From positions 1,609,501 through 1,673,500 of the forward strand of contig NZ_CP060393.1 of assembly GCF_014274685.1 (NCBI RefSeq): a DNA stretch of 64,000 nucleotides, read 5' to 3'. Source of the DNA: Edaphobacter sp. 4G125 (GTDB lineage: Bacteria > Acidobacteriota > Terriglobia > Terriglobales > Acidobacteriaceae). The notes beneath the pieces were generated by a model. The model ran no database searches. It was given only the letters and a program-made list of their open reading frames with translations, and was not told where the DNA came from. A program made the translations under genes and the position numbers. Below are positions 55,341-63,059 of the stretch, piece by piece (position 1 is the first letter of the stretch; every line of letters starts with the position of its first letter).

Positions 55341-58300
55341 TTACCAGGTCAATCGGGCTTTGACTTGACCACTGCGAGCTTGTCCACTCGCTGTGATTTG
55401 CCCAAAGGTTCCGCCAGTAACACTGCCATTGGGTGGGCTAAGCTGTCGGTTATTGAAGACATTAAGCGCGTCAAAACGTAATTCGAGCGTTACACGATCT
55501 GCAAATGTTTGCTTTCGCGCTAACCCCATATCCCATTGTCCATAGGCTGGACCCCGGAGGTCAGGCTCAATGCGATTTCCCGTACCCACTGTAAAGCTGG
55601 CTGGAATCGCATATGCAGTGGTATCAAACCAGCGTTGTGGAGTTTGGCCCGTCTTAAGGTGAGGATCGTGAAGTCGGTCTGCTACCGCTGTTATTCCCGG
55701 AAGATATGTATTGCTAGGAGCGGTAATAACGATAGGGAGTCCGCTTCCATATGCTGTTACGCCAGCAAGTTGCCAATTAGCAATCATCTTTGAGGCAAGA
55801 CCTCTGCCAAGTACACGATGTCCAGGGCCAAAGGGCAGTTGGTAAATATAGTTGATATTCAGGAACTGTGGACGATCGTACTCTGCCAACCCACGTGTTC
55901 TTGCAAGGTTATTGGGGTCAACGATTGCGCCGCCACGACCGTTATAGCGCTCGTTAATATTGTTAATATCCTTGCTAAGTGTGTAGGCAATCTGAAAATA
56001 GAGTCCATGCGCATCTCTGTGATGTAACTGTACCGTCATGGCGTCATAGTACGAATCCCCGACTGGATCGCGGCTCCAGGTGACTCCTGTGTATTGAGGA
56101 AATGGAACGAGCGTCTGACTGAATGGAATTGTCGGTGCGCCTAGCGACCCAGGAAGCTTGCCTGCATAAGGGTTCGGGACTTGTTGGTAGAGCTTGGGAC
56201 CATAGCTCAATGCACTAATCGGAGCCACATTACGAGGAAGGCTATACCAGAGATGCAAGCCGCGCGATCCTGCATACGCGACCGTGAGCACCGTATTTCC
56301 TGTGAGCGCCCTTTCCACACTTAAGGTTCTGTCCTGGAGATAGGGAAGTGTGCCGGGCCAGAAGGGGTCGCCGATTCCTTGTCCAACGAGATAATTGGGG
56401 GGATCAAGGTACCCCGAGGCGAAGGGATTGTTAAGCGTGCCTCCAGGAGGTGGTGTATTCGGAGCTGGAGAGGGCGGGCCAAGATAAACGCTTGTCGAAG
56501 CCTGTGGTCCCGAGCCAAGGACTGAGCCACCAGTATTGGTGGTATAAATAATTCCATATCCCCCACGAATAACCGTGTTTTGTCCGATTTGCCATGCGAA
56601 CCCAAGACGCGGTGAGAAGTTGGTCATCTTTGTGTCCGTCTGATTTCTGGGGTTACCTCCGACTCCGGCAAATTGCAGAGCACCCGGTAAGCCAAGGACT
56701 GGATCCGGCTTCGTAGGATCAAACCATGCAAACTGGTTATGACGATCAGTGAATCCTGTAAGGATGTCATAGCGCAGCCCGAGATTCAGGGTAAGGTGGT
56801 TCACTACTTTCCAGTCATCCTGGAGGTAACTGGCGATATTCTTCTGCGAGGCCGTCAGTGACGGGTCTTTAGTAATCTGTCCGCCGCTGGGAACGCCAAG
56901 AAGGAGCGAAGCGAATCCCCACCCGGAGTTAACGGACGAGACGCTGGGATCAGGACCTTGCACATATCCCCTACTGAAAGAGAAGTTTCCCGCCGGCCAA
57001 GTGGGTCTAAATTCGTTGAAGTAGACGAAGAGGTAGTCGACTCCGGTCTTCAGAGTATGTGCGCCTTTATTCCAAGTGAAATGTGCTTGTCCTTCGTAGC
57101 TTCCTTCAGCATCGTTGAAGTAAGAAGACGAAGTCGCCCCTAAAGGGGATTCATCCGAGATGGTGAAGGCTGGAAAAATCTGTGTTGCGACACGGCTTAC
57201 GAATGAGCCAGGAAAACCAAGACTGCCAGCGTCAAAGCCTTGGCTATACATTTGAGTTTGGTTCAGTACCCGATTGAAATTGCCGCGGAATTCGCCCACG
57301 AGATTTGAGCGCATCGTCCACGTATCACTGACGACTCCTGTCCATGCAGTGTTAAGAAAGGTTCCTGGATCTCCATTCCCGCCAGCTTGCGGGAATGCAA
57401 GTGTGACGGTTGGAGTACTGGCCTTTGAAGAGGCGCGGCCTACACGCACAAACGCTTTGTGATTGGCGCCAATATTCTGATCTACGCGAGCAAAAAAATT
57501 GTCTTTGCTTGTAGTGCGGCTAGGCGAAGCAACGTAATTGTTATAGATACCCTCAATTCCAGTTGTGTTTGGTAAGGGGTAATAAGAAAGAACTTTCTGC
57601 GCAATGCTGTTGATTCGCCCCGGGCAAATGACATTGAGAACCCCATTGCAGGAGAACTGACTTCTGGTCCACTTGTTTGTTTGTCCTGGAACCAGGGTGG
57701 TGGTCGTGGGATCATAAATCTTGATCTGCTTTCCGCTTTGATCGACGAGACCCGAAAAATCTCCAATACGCATCGCTTGCGTGGGCACGGAAGCCTGAAT
57801 TGCATCGGGTGAAACACTTGGATTCCATTCGATATTGAAGAAGTAAAAAGTCCTGTTTCTGCCGTGGTATATTTTGGGAATCTCTAGTGGGCCTGCAACG
57901 CTGAAACCAAATAAATTGTTGTGTACCGGTGCTCTGGGCAACTTCACGCTGTTGCGGTACCAACCGTTTGCGTTATAGAGCGTATTGCTGTTGTATTCAT
58001 AAGCACTTCCATGGAAGTCATTCGTCCCAGACATTGTCGTGGCGGTAATGATACCCCCACCAGACATTCCATATTCCGCTGAGAAATTGTTGGTGATGAG
58101 TTTGAATTCTCCAATGGACTCTGTTGGCGGGGTCAGCGCTATATCTCCGGTTGAACTGTTTACTTGGGTCCCTCCATCCAGCAGTACGTTGCTGGTATTT
58201 GCCATTCCCCCGTTAATCTGTGCTTGAAGGGCGGAATTCTGTTCCGGTAGAACGCCTGGCGACAAAAGATCCAGATTGTAACCGCCACGGCCAGGTATCG

Positions 58301-58814
58301 CGATAATTTGCTGTCTGTTGTATGTCTGCCCTAGCTGTGAATTTTCTGTTTCCAGCTGAATCGCATTAGCTTGAACAGTAACCTGCTGTGAAACTCCGCC
58401 TACCTTCAAAGTGAGATCTACGGCTGTGTTCAGGTTAACTGTGAGATTTACCCCGGTAACAACCGTCTTTGAAAAACCAAGTGCGTCTGCGGTGACGTCG
58501 TAGGTCCCATGAGCCAGATACGGAATAGTGTAATAGCCATTGCTATTCGATACAGTCGATGTAAGAGTCTTGGTGGACATTTCAAGAGCTGTTACCTTAG
58601 CGCTGGCGACTACCGCGCCCGATGCGTCTCTTACTATTCCAGTAATGGTGCCCTGTTCAGCTTGTCCGAATGCTAGTTTGGTGAATGCCATGAGAACTAA
58701 AAGCATTGATAAAGTTGCCATGATATCGAACTGAATCCGCCCATTTGCACTCGTTTTCCCAACAATTGGGTTCTTGCCCACACAGGTACGCTGCCTGAGA
58801 CCGATCTGCACCAT
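55341..58814 (-). CDS. TonB-dependent receptor, Oar-like, with carboxypeptidase-regulatory domain (3)
   Basis: 1157-residue outer-membrane receptor. A long N-terminus precedes the signal segment (TLSMLLVLMAFTKLAFGQ). The CarboxypepD-reg-like domain (TITGIVRDASGAVVASAKVT ... YYTIPYLAHGTYDVTADALG) is followed by a plug (IIAIPGRGGYNLDLLSPG, NTSNVLLDGGTQVNSS, MSGGGIITATTMSGTNDFHG) and a barrel to the C-terminus (GQARSGQVKARLTW, terminal Trp). The ATG has a perfect TAGGAGGA site five bases upstream, so the long leader is real. The gene lies between the two paralogous membrane regulators and beside a GH71/99-like hydrolase, suggesting uptake of a mannan or other glycan product. The upstream palindrome suggests specific control. 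Confidence 0.93.
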   Translation of the reverse strand: MVQIGLRQRTCVGKNPIVGKTSANGRIQFDIMATLSMLLVLMAFTKLAFGQAEQGTITGIVRDASGAVVASAKVTALEMSTKTLTSTVSNSNGYYTIPYLAHGTYDVTADALGFSKTVVTGVNLTVNLNTAVDLTLKVGGVSQQVTVQANAIQLETENSQLGQTYNRQQIIAIPGRGGYNLDLLSPGVLPEQNSALQAQINGGMANTSNVLLDGGTQVNSSTGDIALTPPTESIGEFKLITNNFSAEYGMSGGGIITATTMSGTNDFHGSAYEYNSNTLYNANGWYRNSVKLPRAPVHNNLFGFSVAGPLEIPKIYHGRNRTFYFFNIEWNPSVSPDAIQASVPTQAMRIGDFSGLVDQSGKQIKIYDPTTTTLVPGQTNKWTRSQFSCNGVLNVICPGRINSIAQKVLSYYPLPNTTGIEGIYNNYVASPSRTTSKDNFFARVDQNIGANHKAFVRVGRASSKASTPTVTLAFPQAGGNGDPGTFLNTAWTGVVSDTWTMRSNLVGEFRGNFNRVLNQTQMYSQGFDAGSLGFPGSFVSRVATQIFPAFTISDESPLGATSSSYFNDAEGSYEGQAHFTWNKGAHTLKTGVDYLFVYFNEFRPTWPAGNFSFSRGYVQGPDPSVSSVNSGWGFASLLLGVPSGGQITKDPSLTASQKNIASYLQDDWKVVNHLTLNLGLRYDILTGFTDRHNQFAWFDPTKPDPVLGLPGALQFAGVGGNPRNQTDTKMTNFSPRLGFAWQIGQNTVIRGGYGIIYTTNTGGSVLGSGPQASTSVYLGPPSPAPNTPPPGGTLNNPFASGYLDPPNYLVGQGIGDPFWPGTLPYLQDRTLSVERALTGNTVLTVAYAGSRGLHLWYSLPRNVAPISALSYGPKLYQQVPNPYAGKLPGSLGAPTIPFSQTLVPFPQYTGVTWSRDPVGDSYYDAMTVQLHHRDAHGLYFQIAYTLSKDINNINERYNGRGGAIVDPNNLARTRGLAEYDRPQFLNINYIYQLPFGPGHRVLGRGLASKMIANWQLAGVTAYGSGLPIVITAPSNTYLPGITAVADRLHDPHLKTGQTPQRWFDTTAYAIPASFTVGTGNRIEPDLRGPAYGQWDMGLARKQTFADRVTLELRFDALNVFNNRQLSPPNGSVTGGTFGQITASGQARSGQVKARLTW

Positions 58815-58916
58815 TAATTCCTCCTAAAGTCGACCCACGTTTTTGTTCCTAAGAAGATTGATTGTCGTGTTTACAGAACTCCAACATTTGAGCGCGAGAC
58901 AGGAGAGTCATGTCAA

Positions 58917-58936
58917 CGTTAGCGATCTTTCTAACG
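58917..58936. promoter_or_regulatory. Palindromic site CGTTAG-N8-CTAACG upstream of the third TonB receptor
   Basis: CGTTAG (58917-58922), CGATCTTT, CTAACG (58931-58936), extended by a further A/T pair on each side. It is 100-120 bases before the receptor ATG. The same architecture is found upstream of regulator A. Confidence 0.62.
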
Positions 58937-58982
58937 TCGCAATAAGTCTTTTATTTTCTGTGGTATAAAGATAGATCTGTTT

Positions 58983-58999
58983 CTAACGGTCGATCTGCC
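58983..58999. promoter_or_regulatory. Second CTAACG half-site upstream of the third TonB receptor
   Basis: CTAACGGTCGATCTGC, with a weak left arm (AGATAG) eight bases before it. Related to the site at 55051. Could be a second, lower-affinity binding site. Confidence 0.45.
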
Positions 59000-59099
59000 T
59001 CATGTGTCCTCATCGGTCGAAGGAAAATAGCCAACCGGAGCAGGGAATACTAAGAATGGATCGTGCAATGGGTCGTGGAGCGGTCAACCAGGCTTTCAT

Positions 59100-60431
59100 T
59101 CATTGTGCAGTCTTTGCAATACCGAGAGCCGTAGCTGGCCGAATTGGTATCTGCTCCGTGGGAGGAGCCGTTCCATGAAACATCTGCGAGATAGCTGCCG
59201 AAATTTTTAGATACCAATCGTTGGGCAGAGTCTCTCCGTCTGCATCAAGAGTCAACCAAAAGCCGGGCTTTGGCGCATCTTTGCGAGACGGAGCCGCTTT
59301 GAAGATCGCAGTTCCCTCGTTCACTTCGTCAAACATCGCGATTTTTACAAATGTGGCGCCAGCGGTTTTTGCGTTGAAAGCCTGTTTCCATAGAAAACGG
59401 CCTCCTAGTCGGGGAATCTGGTTTTCTGCTGAATTCCGATTTAGGTTGTGCCAAGAGAAGCCAGGGAAAATCACTGGCATATAAGACTGGCCTTGCTTGC
59501 GTGTTTGGACAAGATCGGGAATCAGGTGAGTCTCTTTCCACTGATTTGCGCCTTCGAGAGTCCGATATCTTCCTACTGACCAGGGTTGAACAATATCGAG
59601 TGCGGAATAGACGGCTGCCCACCCTGAATTCGAGGAACTGTCTGCGCTCAAGGTTCTCCACCCCGCCGGAACGCCACCTATCACGCGGACATGTGCCGTG
59701 TCCTTAAACCATTTGACGATTCTGAGTCCAAGTGCCGGATCCTGAAGATGGTCGGCATCACCGAACCCGAGTCCCCAGATCGCAACGATAGGTTTTCCAT
59801 GATCTCGCAAATAGGCAGGGCTCGAGGTGACCTTTAGGTCTTTGGTGAGATACCCCCAGTCGTCTTGCAGTTGCTTCAGGGCGGTTTCTTGATGTGCTCC
59901 GCTCAGATCGTATTCAACGCTGAAGAGCCGCCCATTGACTTCTGCTGCGGAGCGGACGTTCCTGAGGACTGTATCTCCTTCCATTTGTTGCGAATGAATT
60001 GAATTGATGAACCTCTGCAGCAGGACGCCATCGATCTCATAAGTGCGCATCCATTCAAAATGCTTCTCGACGGTATCCTTAGAAAAGGAAGAGAAAACAT
60101 AGGCAGGTTTGCCATTTATAGTGACGCCTGGCAGCAAACATCGTGAAGAAGGCTTAAGCTCGTTGGTCTCAGGATAGAGATCGACGGCCATCGTGTTAGG
60201 CGAAGGGACACCCCTCGACCAGTGACTCCACTGATTAGCAGGCGAACCGTCACCCGGACAGCGGAACCATCCCTGATATCCCACCAACACTTTACCTTCC
60301 AAATCCGAAGGTTTTGGTTTTGCCGAAGAACTGGGCGGTATTCCAAAGATGAATGCGAGACAGCTCAACCACGCGCACCGAATAACCCACCCGCGTGGAA
60401 TGCAACCGACTGAAGAACGATGCTTTGGCAA
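59100..60431 (-). CDS. Secreted glycoside hydrolase family 71/99-like protein
   Basis: 443-residue exported TIM-barrel protein. Signal-like start (RCAWLSCLAFIFGIPPSSSA), then KVLVGYQGWFRCPGDGSPAN, YVFSSFSKDTVEKHFEWMRT, GVLLQRFINSIHSQQ, FSVEYDLSGAH, KPIVAIWGLGFGD and IVQPWSVGRY. These are the pattern of GH71/99-like proteins (alpha-1,3-glucanase and endo-alpha-mannosidase relatives). Catalytic acids were not assigned. The start is TTG at 60431, with AGGA six bases upstream. No ATG is in frame near the signal. It lies upstream of the receptor on the same strand, 285 bases before it, and probably forms one utilisation locus with it. Confidence 0.8.
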   Translation of the reverse strand: MPKHRSSVGCIPRGWVIRCAWLSCLAFIFGIPPSSSAKPKPSDLEGKVLVGYQGWFRCPGDGSPANQWSHWSRGVPSPNTMAVDLYPETNELKPSSRCLLPGVTINGKPAYVFSSFSKDTVEKHFEWMRTYEIDGVLLQRFINSIHSQQMEGDTVLRNVRSAAEVNGRLFSVEYDLSGAHQETALKQLQDDWGYLTKDLKVTSSPAYLRDHGKPIVAIWGLGFGDADHLQDPALGLRIVKWFKDTAHVRVIGGVPAGWRTLSADSSSNSGWAAVYSALDIVQPWSVGRYRTLEGANQWKETHLIPDLVQTRKQGQSYMPVIFPGFSWHNLNRNSAENQIPRLGGRFLWKQAFNAKTAGATFVKIAMFDEVNEGTAIFKAAPSRKDAPKPGFWLTLDADGETLPNDWYLKISAAISQMFHGTAPPTEQIPIRPATALGIAKTAQ

Positions 60432-60730
60432 TTTATTTCCTATTTCGCGCAGCAGAGCTTAGAAGAAAATCTAGTTTGTGCCAGGCTATCTCACGCTCGG
60501 GAGGTTTTCGCAACGCTACAAACGTCCTCTAACGTGCATCCATACAAAAGCATGCAGCGATGCCCTCTTTGTAGCAGCGCGCCTAACAGTAGGCGAGCTT
60601 GACTTCGCTAAAAGCGAGCGTAAATTTGGATGGTCAGAAACGTGCGTTGGGGGTAATTTGAGGCTGTAGCAGAGGAATTTGCGTAATCGTCGTGAAATTA
60701 TTCTGCTTTCGAAAATTTGCCGGCCTTGTT

Positions 60731-62101
60731 TCAGGGAAGAAGGTGGCAAGCCACAACATCGAAGGCTGTAGGCAATCCCGCCATCATTCTCAGATGGATA
60801 AGTATCTGGAACTGTTGGGCGGTATTCGAAGTAATGAAAGAGGGGTGAATGCTGCATCGTTTAAGCGCAGATGACAAATTCAATGGATCTGTCACCAGCT
60901 CCCCGGCAGCCTTTGTGCCTTCTGCGTTTTCACCGGCCAAGATCAACACGTGCCCAGCATGATTTGTTTTTTGGATAAAACTGATAGTGGCAAAGGATTG
61001 GCCGGTAGCAAAGCCCTTCGCCGTCGGAATATACTGCAACGGTTCGCCGGAATGCGGGTGAACATTCTGAATGATTTCTTGCCGGGATGCTGCATCGTAA
61101 ACGAATCGGAAATCCAGTTGATCATCGAACAGTGATGTCCATGGGTCGGTTCGGGGGCTACCGAGAAAAATCAGGTCATCGTCTGTATCCAGATCGGAAA
61201 AATGAAGATCTCGTGCCGCGCGGACATTGATCCTGGTCTCATTCTCTGCTCCCAGCCGAGCAACGCCCGCAATAATCTGCGTATCCACGGTGGCAGCTTT
61301 ATCTCCGCGAAGAATGTCGCGGCATATGTGCAGTATTTCCGGTGGAAGTGAAGATGCATCGGGAACGTACTGCTGGTTCGCGTAGTCCGATACCGAAACG
61401 GTCTTCCCTGTGAGGCCTTGAATCTCGGCAATATTCGGATCGCTGGTAACAAGCAATGGAGTGTGCTTCTCCGCAAAGACGGTTGACCAGGGAAGGGCCG
61501 AGGTCGACCGAATTGGCTGGGCTGGAGCCCCACGATGGAAAACCCAGAGGCTAAAGGCACAGATAAGCAGGCAAGAAGCAACTATCCACGTTGTTCTTAA
61601 CTTCAGCACTTTGAGCGGCTGTACCGGAGAATCGGAGTTTGTCTCAGAGTGTGCCTCTGGAGTGGATGCGGCCTCGGCCAATGGCTGGTCAACGGCGCTG
61701 GGGAAATCTGGGGTATCACGGGTGAACTCTGGGATATAAGAGCCAACGGGAAGGTTAATGCGTAGGTTCGAAGAGGATTCGGATGTGCGCAGGTAATAGT
61801 CGGATAAGCGCTTGCGTACATCGCTTGCTGTAACGCGTACTATCGCATCTTCACCTGTATCGTAGGAAGGTGGCCTCTTGAAAAGCTCAACGCCAATCGC
61901 CCGTTCTTTCAAGGCATCGAAATGGCCGATCATTGCCTGTTCGCATACGTATCTCAGAAATTGAGCGCTGCGCTGGCTACCACGGAATGAAGTGCTTTCG
62001 ATGATCTCCTTAAGATGTTCTCGGAAGTTCGCGATCTCACTCCTTGTGTTGAGGGGGCTGGCAACTTCGTTGCGTGTTTCTGTTTCAGGAGTCGGTTGCA
62101 T
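60731..62101 (-). CDS. Membrane-tethered winged-helix regulator with C-terminal sensor domain (paralogue B)
   Basis: 456-residue protein of a family I know only from acidobacterial genomes, with no assigned name. Residues ~35-127 form a winged-helix-like DNA-binding unit (FRGSQRSAQFLRYVCEQAMI ... VRVTASDVRKRL ... INLPVGSYIPEF). After a linker comes one membrane helix at ~171-190 (WIVASCLLICAFSLWVF) preceded by basic residues, so the DNA-binding part is cytoplasmic. The remaining ~260 residues should be periplasmic (LLVTSDPNIAEIQGLTGKTV, DLIFLGSPRTDPWTSLFDDQ, YIPTAKGFATGQSFATISF). The plan is that of ToxR/CadC-type one-component transmembrane regulators, though the domains are not the same. 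It lies next to a GH71/99-like gene and TonB receptor, and is the intact relative of the frameshifted gene at 53310-54703. Confidence 0.72.
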   Translation of the reverse strand: MQPTPETETRNEVASPLNTRSEIANFREHLKEIIESTSFRGSQRSAQFLRYVCEQAMIGHFDALKERAIGVELFKRPPSYDTGEDAIVRVTASDVRKRLSDYYLRTSESSSNLRINLPVGSYIPEFTRDTPDFPSAVDQPLAEAASTPEAHSETNSDSPVQPLKVLKLRTTWIVASCLLICAFSLWVFHRGAPAQPIRSTSALPWSTVFAEKHTPLLVTSDPNIAEIQGLTGKTVSVSDYANQQYVPDASSLPPEILHICRDILRGDKAATVDTQIIAGVARLGAENETRINVRAARDLHFSDLDTDDDLIFLGSPRTDPWTSLFDDQLDFRFVYDAASRQEIIQNVHPHSGEPLQYIPTAKGFATGQSFATISFIQKTNHAGHVLILAGENAEGTKAAGELVTDPLNLSSALKRCSIHPSFITSNTAQQFQILIHLRMMAGLPTAFDVVACHLLP

Positions 62102-62230
62102 TACGGACCATCTTTAATTTGACCACGCTTTTCTACATTGCAACGAAGGCCTGTCAATTGTCGCATGTGATGACACTATTGGGGACGGTGTATGCGTTTC
62201 CACTAGATTCCTCCTCGGACCGTTGCACAT

Positions 62231-62923
62231 TCAGGAGCCTTTTAAGGCATGGCCACTGGAGGTTGAATAAGCACGTAGAAACATTTCAACGGCGGCATCG
62301 ATGCGTTGTCGTTTTTCTTTCATGCTGAAGTTGTCCGGAACCCCAAGCATTGTCCAGCGAACGTATCCGCCGGTAATGAGACTCATCAAGTGTTCTGCCA
62401 TGATTTGAGGATCACTCTTAACGAGTCGTTGTCGCTTGATCTGCTCCTCCATGTATTTGGCAAGAACAGTGACGCCACGTCCAGGGCCCAGCTCGTAGAA
62501 GCGCTTTCCCAGATCTGGGAATCTCGATGATTCCATGCCTATTACTCTGACCATCCCACGTTGATTTTCCGAAAGAACTAATTGCAAAAGACGAAAACTA
62601 TATTCTTTGAGCGTGTGTTCCATCGGCAGATCAGGCTGCAATGTCGTTGCAAAGTCGTTCAGTATTAACTCCATGCGCCGCTCTAGAACCGCAAGGAATA
62701 GCTTCTCTTTATTCGGATATCGGGCGTAAAGAGTTGTCTTTGAGCAATTTCCGCGGCGCGCGATCTCGTTTGTGCTGGCACCTTCGAAGCCATGCTCGAT
62801 AAACACTGCTGCGGCCACATCCAGAAGCTCGGCAACGCGGTTATCATCGAGCCTTGTTTGAATAGACGCACTCATCCCTTTCTTTTTCGCGCGTTCTCCT
62901 TTTGCTGATAAGAGATCCTTCAT
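62231..62923 (-). CDS. TetR-family transcriptional regulator
   Basis: 230-residue repressor. N-terminal TetR helix-turn-helix: RVAELLDVAAAVFIEHGFEG, TNEIARRGNCSKTTLYARYP, NKEKLFLAVLERR. The rest is a helical ligand-binding/dimerisation domain. ATG at 62923 has no clear ribosome site. Met17 (62875) is an alternative. Divergent from a DHA2-family efflux pump gene, the common arrangement in which TetR represses the pump until its ligand binds. A partly symmetric sequence between the genes is a candidate operator. Confidence 0.92.
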   Translation of the reverse strand: MKDLLSAKGERAKKKGMSASIQTRLDDNRVAELLDVAAAVFIEHGFEGASTNEIARRGNCSKTTLYARYPNKEKLFLAVLERRMELILNDFATTLQPDLPMEHTLKEYSFRLLQLVLSENQRGMVRVIGMESSRFPDLGKRFYELGPGRGVTVLAKYMEEQIKRQRLVKSDPQIMAEHLMSLITGGYVRWTMLGVPDNFSMKEKRQRIDAAVEMFLRAYSTSSGHALKGS

Positions 62924-62976
62924 CGAAATTTATCTTACTGATCTTTTTCTGCATCCAGTCATCGTGGGATACATCA

Positions 62977-62997
62977 GATACAGTACCATACGGTATC
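62977..62997. promoter_or_regulatory. Candidate TetR operator between tetR and the efflux pump gene
   Basis: GATAC (62977-62981) and GTATC (62993-62997) are perfect arms around an imperfectly symmetric ACCATACGGT core. Size and position fit a TetR dimer site. Confidence 0.5.
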
Positions 62998-63059
62998 GTT
63001 ACGCGAAGGCTAGTTTTTACTCCATGTAATCGATGCCCGGTCGCGAGGGGCTTCAGTAA

